Source of the DNA: Psychroserpens sp. Hel_I_66
GTDB lineage: Bacteria; Bacteroidota; Bacteroidia; Flavobacteriales; Flavobacteriaceae
Reading direction: 5' to 3'
Assembly: GCF_000799465.1 (NCBI RefSeq)
Contig: NZ_JUGU01000001.1
Location: 2,376,501 to 2,440,500, forward strand
Length of the DNA: 64,000 nucleotides
How positions within the stretch are numbered: position 1 is the first letter of the stretch; every line of letters starts with the position of its first letter. Shown here one piece after another: positions 33,521-42,474 of the stretch. Below the pieces are notes generated by a model. That model saw nothing but the letters and a program-made list of their open reading frames with translations, made no database searches and was not told the DNA's origin. The position numbers and the translations under genes are program-made.

Positions 33521-36153
33521 AAAAAGCATTTAAAATAATTGGTATTACTTTATTAATAATCATCGCTTTATTGGTGATTATCCCTTTTGCGTTTCAGGGT
33601 CAAATCAAGGACATCGTCAAGAACTTTATCAATCAAAATCTCAATGCAAAAGTTGAGTTTAGCGATGTGAATTTGAGTTTTATTCGCAGTTTTCCTCAGG
33701 CACACGTAAGTGTTGATGACTTGGTGATTACAAATTTTAAGCCTTTTGAGGGTGAAACGTTTGTTACTGCTAAAACGATCTCATTTGAAATGTCTATTAA
33801 AGAACTTTTTAAAAATGCCAGCGATGAGCCTATCATTGTAAATTCTATTGATATTGATGAAGCTTTAATGACCTTAAAAAAGGACGCTTTAGGCAATAAC
33901 AATTATGACATCACCAAAGAGAAAGAGAATGCTCAGGGAACTGTAGATTCTTCTGGCGGATTTTCATTTGACATCAAAGATTACAGCATTAATAAGAGTG
34001 CTTTGACTTACATAGATGAAAAATCAAATACCCAAATATATATTACAGAACTTAATCATACTGGTAACGGTACGTTTTCCGAAGAAAAATCGCAACTCGA
34101 CACGAAGAGTGAAGCCAATGTGAGCATGAGCATTGACAGCACACAATATCTTAATCAAAATAAAGTAAAATTGGATGCGCTTATTGGGATGAATCTTAAC
34201 GAGCAAAAATATACATTTATGGAAAATAAAGGGTTCATCAATCAATTACCCCTTGTTTTCAATGGCTATGTTCAAGTTCTTGAAGATGGTCAGGACATTG
34301 ATATTACTTTTGAAAATCCAGAATCTTCCTTTAAAGATTTTCTTGCTGTAATACCAGAAACGTATTCTAAAAATATCGAGAACGTTGAGACCACTGGTGA
34401 TTTTAAGGTAAATGGTATTGTTAGAGGGAAAATTTCCGAAGAAACAATCCCTACTTTAGACATTAATATTACATCTAATAATGCGTCTTTCAAATATCCA
34501 GATTTACCAAAAAGAGTTAGCAATATAAATATTGATACGTCTATAAAAAACACCACAGGGAATGTCGATGATACGTTTGTAGAGATTAAAACACTTGATT
34601 TTAAAATTGACAATGATGTGTTCAAATCGAGCGCAACAATAAGAAATCTCACTAAAAACATGTTGGTAAATGCCAATATTGATGGTACTTTAAACCTTGC
34701 GAACTTAACACAAGCATATCCTATTGATTTTGATAAGGAATTAAGTGGAATTTTAAAAGCAAAAATCAACACATCCTTTGATATGGAAGCGATTGAGACG
34801 AACGCCTATGGACGAATCAAGAATTCGGGAACCGCGAGCTTGAGTGATTTTGTTTTCTCTTCGGAAGATCTGGTAAATCCAATTCAAATTGATAATGCAG
34901 ATATGACGTTTAATACTGAAAACGTTTCTCTTAACAGCTTTAACGCAAAAACAGGAAGTAGCGATTTTAGCGCAAACGGAAAAATAAATAATCTTATTGG
35001 TTTTTTACTGAGTGATAAGAAATTACAAGGAACCTTCAATCTCAACTCCAATAAATTGGTCGTGAGTGATTTTATGGTAGAGGACAAAAACACTACCGAA
35101 ACTTCCAATAAAACCACCTCAACATCCCAATCTATGAAAATTCCAGATTTTTTGGATTGTACGATCAATGCTAATGCAAATACAGTCATCTATGATAACC
35201 TTACACTTAAGGATGTAAATGGAACATTATTGATCAAAGACCAAGAGGCAAATTTAAAAAACCTTACCTCAAATCTTTTTAACGGTGTATTGGCATTAAC
35301 AGGAAAAGTATCAACAAGAACAGATACTCCTGTTTTTGACCTTAATATTGGAGCAGATGGATTTGATATCTCGCAATCCTTCAATGATTTGGAATTGTTG
35401 CAAAATTTAGCTCCAATAGCAAAAGCACTTCAAGGAAAGCTCAATACAGTTATTAAACTCCAAGGAACTTTGGGCAATGACTTCACTCCAAATTTATCTA
35501 CAATTTCTGGTGATGCGTTTGCTGAGTTATTAACTACAGATATTAACGAAAACCAAGCTTCATTACTAAGCAAGCTAGATGGTGCGTTAAATTTTATTGA
35601 TTTCAGTAAATTAAACTTAAATGATTTAAAAGCTAATTTGACATTTGCCAATGGTCAAGTAAGCGTTAAACCTTTCAACTTAAATTACAATGATATTAAT
35701 ATTGTGGTTTCAGGAGGTCACGGTTTTGACAAGTCCTTAAATTATAATGCAGTTTTTCAAGTACCAGCAAAATATTTGGGAAGTGAGGTAAATAGATTGA
35801 TCGGTAAAATAAATGATAATGAGGTAAACAAAATAACAATTCCTGTTACCGCTAATATTACTGGAAGCTACACAAGCCCAAAAGTACAAACAGATTTAAC
35901 AAGTGGTGTCTCTAACCTTACAAAGCAATTAATTGAAATTGAAAAACAGAAATTAATAGGTCAAGGCAAAGATAAGGTCAATGACATATTGGGAGGCATA
36001 CTAGGTGGCACCAAAAATGAAATGCCAAAAGACTCTACAACCGTCAAAACAGATTCAACAAAAACCAATACTGTACAAGAAGGTGTGAAAGACATTCTAG
36101 GAGGTCTTTTAAAGAACAGAAAAAAGAAAAAAGATTCTACTCAAAAACCATGA
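33517..36153 (+). CDS. AsmA-like / DUF748-type membrane-anchored protein
   Basis: An 878-residue protein with one N-terminal membrane span (residues 7-27) and a long extracytoplasmic part made of repeating beta strands, as in the AsmA/TamB-like bridge proteins. AsmA-type marks include FINQNLNAKVEFSDVNLSFI and SFPQAHVSVDDLVITN near the N-terminus, and the C-terminal AsmA_2-like region with FNLNYNDINIVVSGGHGF. The tail is Lys/Ser/Thr-rich (KNRKKKKDSTQKP). Such proteins are thought to carry phospholipid between membranes or to modulate outer-membrane assembly. Its start lies inside a leader sequence shared with the TrmH-like gene. It is monocistronic. Confidence 0.85.
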   Translation: MKKAFKIIGITLLIIIALLVIIPFAFQGQIKDIVKNFINQNLNAKVEFSDVNLSFIRSFPQAHVSVDDLVITNFKPFEGETFVTAKTISFEMSIKELFKNASDEPIIVNSIDIDEALMTLKKDALGNNNYDITKEKENAQGTVDSSGGFSFDIKDYSINKSALTYIDEKSNTQIYITELNHTGNGTFSEEKSQLDTKSEANVSMSIDSTQYLNQNKVKLDALIGMNLNEQKYTFMENKGFINQLPLVFNGYVQVLEDGQDIDITFENPESSFKDFLAVIPETYSKNIENVETTGDFKVNGIVRGKISEETIPTLDINITSNNASFKYPDLPKRVSNINIDTSIKNTTGNVDDTFVEIKTLDFKIDNDVFKSSATIRNLTKNMLVNANIDGTLNLANLTQAYPIDFDKELSGILKAKINTSFDMEAIETNAYGRIKNSGTASLSDFVFSSEDLVNPIQIDNADMTFNTENVSLNSFNAKTGSSDFSANGKINNLIGFLLSDKKLQGTFNLNSNKLVVSDFMVEDKNTTETSNKTTSTSQSMKIPDFLDCTINANANTVIYDNLTLKDVNGTLLIKDQEANLKNLTSNLFNGVLALTGKVSTRTDTPVFDLNIGADGFDISQSFNDLELLQNLAPIAKALQGKLNTVIKLQGTLGNDFTPNLSTISGDAFAELLTTDINENQASLLSKLDGALNFIDFSKLNLNDLKANLTFANGQVSVKPFNLNYNDINIVVSGGHGFDKSLNYNAVFQVPAKYLGSEVNRLIGKINDNEVNKITIPVTANITGSYTSPKVQTDLTSGVSNLTKQLIEIEKQKLIGQGKDKVNDILGGILGGTKNEMPKDSTTVKTDSTKTNTVQEGVKDILGGLLKNRKKKKDSTQKP

Positions 36154-36294
36154 TTTTAGAGGCTAAAAGTTAATATTTTCTTAAAAAATCGTTATTTTTA
36201 GCTAATTTTCATAAAGAAGATGGTTTTTATTTGCTTTTGTCAAATTAAAAGTTACATTAGACTCTTGCGAACTTTTTAAAACAAGACAAAATAT

Positions 36295-37158
36295 ATGAGG
36301 CAATTAAAGATTACCAAGCAAGTTACCAACCGTGAATCAAAATCCCTAGACAAGTACCTACAAGACATTAGTAAACTCCCAATGATTACTGCTGAAGAAG
36401 AAGTTGAGCTAGCCCAGCGTATTCGAGAAGGAGATCAAGTAGCGCTTGATAAACTCACGACAGCTAACTTACGTTTCGTAGTTTCTGTTGCTAAACAATA
36501 TCAAAACCAAGGTCTTACACTTCCAGATTTAATTAACGAAGGTAATGCTGGTTTAGTAAAAGCAGCTAAACGTTTTGACGAAACAAGAGGTTTTAAATTT
36601 ATCTCTTATGCAGTTTGGTGGATTAGACAAGCAATTTTACAAGCTTTAGCAGAACAATCTCGAATAGTTAGATTACCTTTGAACAAAATTGGTTCTATCA
36701 ACAAAATCAATAAAGCGTTTTCGTTTTTAGAACAAACACATCAAAGACCTCCAAGTGCTCAGGAGATAGCACAAGAATTGGACATGACACTTTCTGAAGT
36801 GAAGCAGTCATTAAAAAATTCTGGGAGACATTTATCAATGGATGCGCCTTTAAAAGAAGGTGAAACGTCAAGTTTATATGACGTTGTAAAATCTGGTGAA
36901 TCACCAAATCCAGATATGCAATTGATGAAAGAGTCTTTAAATGTTGAAATAAATAGAGCGTTAGACACATTATCTCAAAAAGAAAGTGATGTTATTCGTT
37001 TAAACTTTGGATTAAGTGATGAGCCACCAATGACATTAGATGAAATTGGAGCGACATTTGATTTAACCAGAGAGCGTGTTAGACAAATTAGAGAAAAAGG
37101 AATTAAGCGTTTACGCCAAGATTCTAAGAGTAAAATATTAAAAACGTATTTAGGATAG
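36295..37158 (+). CDS. rpoD: Primary RNA polymerase sigma factor (RpoD/SigA, short Bacteroidota form)
   Basis: A 287-residue housekeeping sigma factor. It lacks the acidic region 1.1 and begins near region 1.2 ([20 protein letters not shown]), the normal plan in this phylum. Region 2 is complete: [37 protein letters not shown], and the promoter-melting [20 protein letters not shown]. Region 3 follows, and region 4 carries the TTG-contacting helix-turn-helix [20 protein letters not shown]. It reads the TTG-N19-TAnnTTTG promoters found across this window. rpsU follows after 28 bases. Confidence 0.96.
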   Translation: MRQLKITKQVTNRESKSLDKYLQDISKLPMITAEEEVELAQRIREGDQVALDKLTTANLRFVVSVAKQYQNQGLTLPDLINEGNAGLVKAAKRFDETRGFKFISYAVWWIRQAILQALAEQSRIVRLPLNKIGSINKINKAFSFLEQTHQRPPSAQEIAQELDMTLSEVKQSLKNSGRHLSMDAPLKEGETSSLYDVVKSGESPNPDMQLMKESLNVEINRALDTLSQKESDVIRLNFGLSDEPPMTLDEIGATFDLTRERVRQIREKGIKRLRQDSKSKILKTYLG

Positions 37159-37186
37159 TCCTAAACCAATAATTACAAGTATTACA

Positions 37187-37381
37187 ATGATCAAAATTTT
37201 AGTAAAAGAAGGAGAAAGCATTGAACGTGCTTTAAAACGTTACAAAAGAAAACACCGTAACGTAAAGACGATGCAAAACATACGTGAGAACCAGTTTTTC
37301 ACAAAGCCATCGGTAAAAAGAAGACGCGAAATCCAAAAAGCTGGATATATCCAAAACTTGAGAGATCAAGAGGATATTTAG
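37187..37381 (+). CDS. rpsU: 30S ribosomal protein S21
   Basis: A 64-residue basic small-subunit protein (bS21), needed for translation initiation. It starts MIKILVKEGESIERALKRYK, has the conserved KRKHRN block, and PSVKRRREIQKAGYIQNLRD at the C-terminus. The coupling of rpoD and rpsU in one unit echoes the rpsU-dnaG-rpoD operon of other bacteria in reversed order. Bacteroidota largely lack Shine-Dalgarno sites, and S21 in this phylum is involved in occluding the anti-SD. A terminator follows at 37407-37437. Confidence 0.96.
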   Translation: MIKILVKEGESIERALKRYKRKHRNVKTMQNIRENQFFTKPSVKRRREIQKAGYIQNLRDQEDI

Positions 37382-37406
37382 TAGTTTTTTTGCTTTAATA
37401 TATACC

Positions 37407-37437
37407 AAAAGGTGCATCTATAATGGATGCGCCTTTT
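37407..37437 (+). terminator. Terminator of rpoD-rpsU
   Basis: AAAAGGTGCATC (37407-37418) pairs with GATGCGCCTTTT (37426-37437) with one G-U pair around a 7-base loop. Confidence 0.75.
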
Positions 37438-37551
37438 GTTGTTTTAAATTTTTAATGAAATTTTCTTCGGAAAAAGAATCAGAATTATTTACCATAATCT
37501 TTTATAGTATTGGAAACAAGCCAATAGAATGCTGAATTAGTATTTATAAGA

Positions 37552-38346
37552 TTAAGATATTTCAAATCTCAACACCAAACCTTCATTGCTTCTCACATTA
37601 AAAACAGTATTATCCTCAAAAATGAGATACTGTCCTTTTATACCTAATAACTTCCCGGTGTAAGATTGCTGTTTTTCGATATTTAGACTTTTAGGTTTTT
37701 CAGGATATCTAGATACTGGAAAATGAATGTTGGTTTCGGTATTAGATGCGATATAATACTCTTGAGCTTCCGAAGGAATAAAACCCTTTAAACGTTCTCG
37801 CCACTCTACAAGATTTTCATCTTCAATATCATTTTTAAGCATTTTGCGCCAATTGGTTTTATCTGCTACGTGGTCTTTTAGGGCCACTTCGGTTATTCCT
37901 GCCAAATAGCGGTTGGGGACCTCAACAATTTCTATGGCTTCGTGAGCACCTTGATCTATCCATCGCGTTGGCACCTGCGCTTTTCGTGTCACACCCACTT
38001 TTACATTACTTGAATTTGCTAAATACACAATATGTGGTTGCAATTGCACTTTTTTTTCATATTCCAAATCACGGTCTTCTTGATCTAAATGTGCAGTGCT
38101 TAATTCTGGTCTCATGATCCAATCTCCAGCTTGCGGAATATCAAAAAAGTCTTCTTTACAGAACCCTTGACGGTAAATTGGTTTGTCCAATCCGCATTTT
38201 AAACATTGGTGTTTTACGAACTGCAATGTGATGGTTTTATCGAGTAACTGATTCATATTCAAGAAATCATTCTCAAGTATTAAATAGTATTGAATAGGAT
38301 CTGCAAACTCGGTTTGCATCTTTGTTAAAACTCCTTGATAGAACAT
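37552..38346 (-). CDS. DUF2797 protein
   Basis: A 264-residue cytoplasmic protein of unknown function. The start is set at 38346 (MFYQGVLTKMQTEFADPIQY), which is the usual beginning of the family. The frame is open for 22 more codons upstream, but that would overlap the divergent gene. A small zinc-binding pattern is present (HQCLKCGLDKPIYRQGFCKE, Cys-x2-Cys plus a third Cys). A GIY-YIG-like core follows: PHIVYLANSSNVKVGVTRKA, then RWIDQGAHEAIEI. That resemblance suggests a nuclease-like fold, but no role is known. Confidence 0.8.
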   Translation of the reverse strand: MFYQGVLTKMQTEFADPIQYYLILENDFLNMNQLLDKTITLQFVKHQCLKCGLDKPIYRQGFCKEDFFDIPQAGDWIMRPELSTAHLDQEDRDLEYEKKVQLQPHIVYLANSSNVKVGVTRKAQVPTRWIDQGAHEAIEIVEVPNRYLAGITEVALKDHVADKTNWRKMLKNDIEDENLVEWRERLKGFIPSEAQEYYIASNTETNIHFPVSRYPEKPKSLNIEKQQSYTGKLLGIKGQYLIFEDNTVFNVRSNEGLVLRFEIS

Positions 38347-38399
38347 ATGAAAAAAAGTGTTATTTTTAAAACTTAAAGATAGTTCAACATATTTAAAAT

Positions 38400-39920
38400 A
38401 TGCCGATTCCATTAGTAAATTCTATTGCTTCATGGTTTTTAAAAAAGCGATTTCATCAAATTGAATTGTTTTTAAAATACCCAAACGAAGTACAAAACGA
38501 ATTACTATTTCAGCTCCTCTCTACTGCACGGGATACTGAAATTGGTAGAACATACGACTTTAGCACCATTTCAAGTTATAAAACATTTGCTGAGCGTATT
38601 CCAATTTCTACCTATGAAGATTGTAAAGATATGATTGAGCGTTCCCGCAGGGGAGAGTACAATATTTTTTGGCCAAATCCCATACGTTGGTTTGCAAAAT
38701 CGAGCGGGACGACAAACGCAAAAAGTAAGTTTATACCAGTAAGTACAGAATCTTTAGAAGATTGCCATTACGCTGCAAGCAAAGATTTATTATGCATGTA
38801 TCTCAACAACAATGAAGAATCACAATTGTTTACAGGTAAAAGCTTACGTCTTGGTGGCAGCAAGGAATTATATAAAGAGAACGGTACTTTTTTTGGAGAT
38901 CTATCTGCTATATTAATAGACAACATGCCATTTTGGGCTGAGTTTAGTAGCACGCCAAGCAATAAAGTGTCCTTAATGGATGATTGGGAACATAAAATGC
39001 AGGCTATAGTCAACGAGACAAGAAATGAAAACGTGACAAGTTTAGCTGGAGTTCCATCTTGGATGTTAGTACTTTTAAATAATGTTCTAGAAACCACAGG
39101 AAAAAATAATTTATTTGACATCTGGCCTAATCTTGAAGTCTATTTTCATGGTGGCGTTAGCTTCGTGCCCTATGTTGATCAATACAAGGTGATTTTACCA
39201 AAATCGAATTTTAAGTATTATGAAATCTATAATGCTTCGGAAGGGTTTTTCGCCATCCAAGACCAGAACAATAGCAGTGAATTATTGCTCATGTTAGATT
39301 ACGGGATTTTTTACGAATTTATACCAATGGATGCCTACGGAACTTCAAATCAAAAAGTAATCCCTCTTAGCGAAGTTGAAGTCAATGTTAATTATGCAGT
39401 AATCATTACCACTAATGCAGGACTTTGGCGTTATAAAATTGGCGACACTATACGCTTCACATCTACAAATCCTTATCGCATAAAAGTATCTGGTCGTACA
39501 AAGCACCATATCAACGCGTTTGGGGAAGAACTAATAATTGAAAATGCAGAAGATGCTTTGAGAGAGGTGTGCAACTGCACACAATCGGAAATTGTAGATT
39601 ACACAGCTGCTCCAATTTTTATGAAAGGGAAAGATAAAGGTTCTCACGAATGGCTTATAGAATTTAAAACACCTCCTTTAGATTTAAAAAATTTTAACTT
39701 ACTTCTCGATACAAAACTAAAATCCCTAAATTCAGATTACGAGGCTAAACGACTCAATAACATGACATTGAATATGCCAACCGTACATATTGCGAGAGAG
39801 CGTTTATTTTACGACTGGCTAAAACAACGTGATAAACTTGGTGGCCAACATAAAATCCCAAGACTATCTAATAGTAGAGAATATCTTGATGAACTATTAC
39901 TACTGAATACCACAAAATAG
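38400..39920 (+). CDS. GH3 family acyl-adenylate/amido synthetase-like protein
   Basis: A 506-residue protein of the GH3 family, named from plant auxin-response enzymes that adenylate carboxylic acids and join them to amino acids. The three family ATP-binding blocks are visible: FAKSSGTTNAKSKFIPVS (about 98-115), the middle motif YYEIYNASEGFFAIQ (about 275-289), and YKIGDTIRFTSTNPYRIKVS (about 347-366). RTKHHINAFGEELIIENAED leads into the C-terminal domain. The bacterial substrates are unknown. It is divergent from the DUF2797 gene and has no pathway neighbours. The name does not imply plant origin. Confidence 0.88.
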   Translation: MPIPLVNSIASWFLKKRFHQIELFLKYPNEVQNELLFQLLSTARDTEIGRTYDFSTISSYKTFAERIPISTYEDCKDMIERSRRGEYNIFWPNPIRWFAKSSGTTNAKSKFIPVSTESLEDCHYAASKDLLCMYLNNNEESQLFTGKSLRLGGSKELYKENGTFFGDLSAILIDNMPFWAEFSSTPSNKVSLMDDWEHKMQAIVNETRNENVTSLAGVPSWMLVLLNNVLETTGKNNLFDIWPNLEVYFHGGVSFVPYVDQYKVILPKSNFKYYEIYNASEGFFAIQDQNNSSELLLMLDYGIFYEFIPMDAYGTSNQKVIPLSEVEVNVNYAVIITTNAGLWRYKIGDTIRFTSTNPYRIKVSGRTKHHINAFGEELIIENAEDALREVCNCTQSEIVDYTAAPIFMKGKDKGSHEWLIEFKTPPLDLKNFNLLLDTKLKSLNSDYEAKRLNNMTLNMPTVHIARERLFYDWLKQRDKLGGQHKIPRLSNSREYLDELLLLNTTK

Positions 39921-39952
39921 TTGACTCACTGCTAACTTAAAAAATAACTTAG

Positions 39953-39994
39953 GTAAATACGGTTGGGTTTTTGTATTTACGATGAAGTCCCAAC
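39953..39994 (+). ncRNA. Possible H-type pseudoknot in the GH3 3' region
   Basis: GTAAATAC (39953-39960) pairs with GTATTTAC (39973-39980). Inside the loop, GTTGGG (39962-39967) pairs with CCCAAC (39989-39994). The two stems interlock with loops of 1, 5 and 8 bases, a workable pseudoknot geometry. It may be chance, and no known riboswitch class is recognised. The rest of the 396-base spacer (39921-40316) holds only this element, a tiny ORF and a terminator. Confidence 0.25.
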
Positions 39995-40160
39995 AATGAC
40001 AAATATTCCTTTTGATGTTATTTATTACTTTATACTTTGAGAAAAAAAAAACCGACAAACAACACAGTATTTTCCCACACAACGAAAATATGGTAGTGTT
40101 TATCCAAAAGGTGCAAAGTCATTTTTTTTAAGAAATTAATGCACCTATATTTACATAGTC

Positions 40161-40244
40161 TTGAAGAAAAAGCAAACTATTGAAGCATTTAAAAAGACTA
40201 AAAACTTAAAGAAGTTATTCAAAGATATTGTTAAGCAATATTAA
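40161..40244 (+). CDS. Possible tiny basic peptide (27 aa)
   Basis: A TTG-initiated frame encoding a very lysine-rich amphipathic peptide (KKKQTIEAFKKTKNLKKLF, then KDIVKQY). A -7-like box, TATATTTA, lies at 40147-40154, and an intrinsic terminator follows at 40263-40289. This makes a compact transcription unit, either for a micropeptide or for a small RNA. Low confidence because the frame is so short. Confidence 0.22.
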   Translation: MKKKQTIEAFKKTKNLKKLFKDIVKQY

Positions 40245-40262
40245 TTATTAAATCCAATAAAA

Positions 40263-40289
40263 AAACCACTCTCGGGAAAAGAGTGGTTT
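40263..40289. terminator. Bidirectional intrinsic terminator
   Basis: AAACCACTCT (40263-40272) and AGAGTGGTTT (40280-40289) around CGGGAAA, with A-run before and T-run after. It ends clpX on the minus strand and any transcript from 40150 on the plus strand. Confidence 0.85.
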
Positions 40290-40316
40290 CTTTTTTTATA
40301 TTTTGTAATGTAAAAT

Positions 40317-41549
40317 CTAAGACACTGCTTTCAACTTTTTAAGCGTTGTTTTTGATAATTTATCTTCAGCATAAGATTTTGTTACATTCAATTTTTTATC
40401 ACCAGAGCTTGGCATTTCAAACATAGCATCGGTTAGAATCTCTTCACATAAAGAACGTAATCCCCTCGCACCTAATTTGTACTCAATTGCTTTTGTAACG
40501 ATATAGTCTAAAGCACCTTCAGTAATCGTCATTTCTACCTCATCCATTTCAAAAAGCTTCTTGTACTGCTTTATAATGGCATTTTTAGGCTCTGTTAAAA
40601 TAGCTCTTAACGTTTTGGCATCTAACGGGTCCATAAAGGTCAATACTGGAAGACGACCTATAATTTCTGGTATCAATCCAAAATCTTTTAAATCTTTCGG
40701 GATTATATATTGTAACAGATTATCTATATCTAATGCTTCTGCATCATGAGCAGCTTTGTAACCTATGGCTGCCATATTTAATCGTTTAGAAATCTTTTTA
40801 TCAATCCCATCAAATGCACCACCAGCTATAAATAAAATATGCTCTGTGTTGACTTCAATAAATTTTTGATCTGGATGTTTTCTTCCGCCTTTTGGCGGTA
40901 CATTAACAACAGTTCCTTCTAATAATTTTAGTAGTGCCTGTTGCACACCTTCGCCAGAAACGTCTCTGGTTATAGAAGGATTATCGCTCTTACGTGCAAT
41001 CTTATCTATTTCGTCAATAAAAACAATACCTTTTTCTGCTTTTTCTAAGTTGTAATCTGCAGCTTGAAGTAATCTTGTTAAAATACTTTCAACATCTTCA
41101 CCAACATAGCCAGCTTCTGTCAATACCGTTGCATCTACAATTGCCAATGGTACATTAAGCATTCTCGCAACAGTTTTTGCCATTAAGGTTTTACCTGTAC
41201 CAGTTTCACCAACCATTATGATATTTGACTTTTGAATTTCTATATCATCATCACTCGGTGGCTGCAATAAACGTTTATAGTGGTTGTAAACCGCAACAGA
41301 CATTACTTTTTTTGTGTATTCCTGACCAATAATATATTCATCAAGAAATTTCTTTATTTGCTGTGGTTTTTTAAGCATTAACTCTGAAGATAATTCTTCA
41401 TTATCAGATTGCTTAGACTCTTCTATAACAATACCGTGCGCTTGCTCTATACAGCGATCGCATATATGTGCATCTAAACCTGCTATTAATAAATTGGTCT
41501 CTGGCTTTTTCCTACCACAAAACGAACATTCTAATTCTTCCTTTGCCAT
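40317..41549 (-). CDS. clpX: ATP-dependent Clp protease ATP-binding subunit ClpX
   Basis: A 410-residue AAA+ unfoldase that feeds tagged proteins to ClpP. The N-terminal zinc-binding domain has Cys8, Cys11, Cys30 and Cys33. Walker A is GETGTGKT (114-121), Walker [12 protein letters not shown], the pore loop YVGED, and sensor and arginine-finger regions follow. The ClpP-docking IGF-type loop is represented by [14 protein letters not shown] and the downstream RIGF-like IAAIGYK region (NMAAIGYKA). The length is typical. The order tig, clpP, clpX on one strand is the usual bacterial cluster. Confidence 0.96.
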   Translation of the reverse strand: MAKEELECSFCGRKKPETNLLIAGLDAHICDRCIEQAHGIVIEESKQSDNEELSSELMLKKPQQIKKFLDEYIIGQEYTKKVMSVAVYNHYKRLLQPPSDDDIEIQKSNIIMVGETGTGKTLMAKTVARMLNVPLAIVDATVLTEAGYVGEDVESILTRLLQAADYNLEKAEKGIVFIDEIDKIARKSDNPSITRDVSGEGVQQALLKLLEGTVVNVPPKGGRKHPDQKFIEVNTEHILFIAGGAFDGIDKKISKRLNMAAIGYKAAHDAEALDIDNLLQYIIPKDLKDFGLIPEIIGRLPVLTFMDPLDAKTLRAILTEPKNAIIKQYKKLFEMDEVEMTITEGALDYIVTKAIEYKLGARGLRSLCEEILTDAMFEMPSSGDKKLNVTKSYAEDKLSKTTLKKLKAVS

Positions 41550-41711
41550 TTTTCATGTTAAAAGTTAAAAGCTTAAAGCTGAAAATTCTTACTCGAACTC
41601 ACTTAAACTTTTTTCTTGTTATTTATATTTACCTGAATATAACTGAAACTCTAAATTTTAAATGCAATTGCAAGATGCTTGAGAGTTTCAATTTCCGAAG
41701 TAAAATTTATA

Positions 41712-42386
41712 TTATCCTTTTGACAGCACTTCGTCTATCATACCGTATTCCTTAGCCTTCTCAGCTTTCATCCAGTAATCACGGTCACTATCTTCATACA
41801 CCTTTTCGTAGTCTTGACCGGAGTGTTTACTTATGATTTTATACAATTCTTCTTTAAGGGTTACAATTTCTCGAGCTGTAATTTCTATATCACTAGCTTG
41901 ACCTTGTGCTCCTCCCAAAGGTTGGTGAATCATAACGCGTGAGTGTGTTAAACCACTGCGTTTTCCTTTTTCTCCTGCTGCCAACAACACTGCTCCCATT
42001 GAAGCTGCCATACCTGTACAAATGGTTGCAACGTCTGGTTTTATCAACTGCATCGTATCGTAAATACCCAAACCTGCATACACACTCCCTCCTGGGGAAT
42101 TGATGTAAATTTGAATATCCTTAGAGGCATCTGCGCTTTCTAAAAACAATAATTGCGCTTGTATGATATTTGCAATTTGATCATTGATTGCTGTACCCAT
42201 AAAAATAATACGATCCATCATTAGACGAGAAAATACGTCTAATTGGGATACATTAAGTTGACGCTCTTCTATAATATAAGGCGTCATACTTGTTGGGTAC
42301 ATGCTGCTTACAATTTTATTATAATAGGTGCTGCTTACACCTTGATCTTTTATTGCAAATTTTTCGAATTCTTTACCGTAATCCAT
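41712..42386 (-). CDS. clpP: ATP-dependent Clp protease proteolytic subunit ClpP
   Basis: A 224-residue serine protease forming the barrel of ClpXP. The catalytic serine is in TGMAASMGAVLLAAGEKGKR (Ser129) and the histidine in RVMIHQPLGGAQGQ (His154). The acidic residue is expected in the later helix. The N-terminal propeptide-like stretch up to about residue 30 is longer than in E. coli. It lies between tig (upstream on the minus strand) and clpX (downstream, 162 bases away). Confidence 0.96.
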   Translation of the reverse strand: MDYGKEFEKFAIKDQGVSSTYYNKIVSSMYPTSMTPYIIEERQLNVSQLDVFSRLMMDRIIFMGTAINDQIANIIQAQLLFLESADASKDIQIYINSPGGSVYAGLGIYDTMQLIKPDVATICTGMAASMGAVLLAAGEKGKRSGLTHSRVMIHQPLGGAQGQASDIEITAREIVTLKEELYKIISKHSGQDYEKVYEDSDRDYWMKAEKAKEYGMIDEVLSKG

Positions 42387-42419
42387 ATATTTTTTTCTGA
42401 AATTTTATTTTAAACAAAA

Positions 42420-42447
42420 GAGCGTAAAACCATTCAGTTTTACGCTC
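42420..42447 (-). terminator. Hairpin between tig and clpP
   Basis: GAGCGTAAAAC and GTTTTACGCTC (42420-42430 and 42437-42447) form an 11-bp perfect stem. On the minus strand it is followed by TTTTGTTT, so it can terminate or attenuate transcription leaving tig. Confidence 0.7.
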
Positions 42448-42474
42448 AAATATACTAATTTATACTTTAATTTT

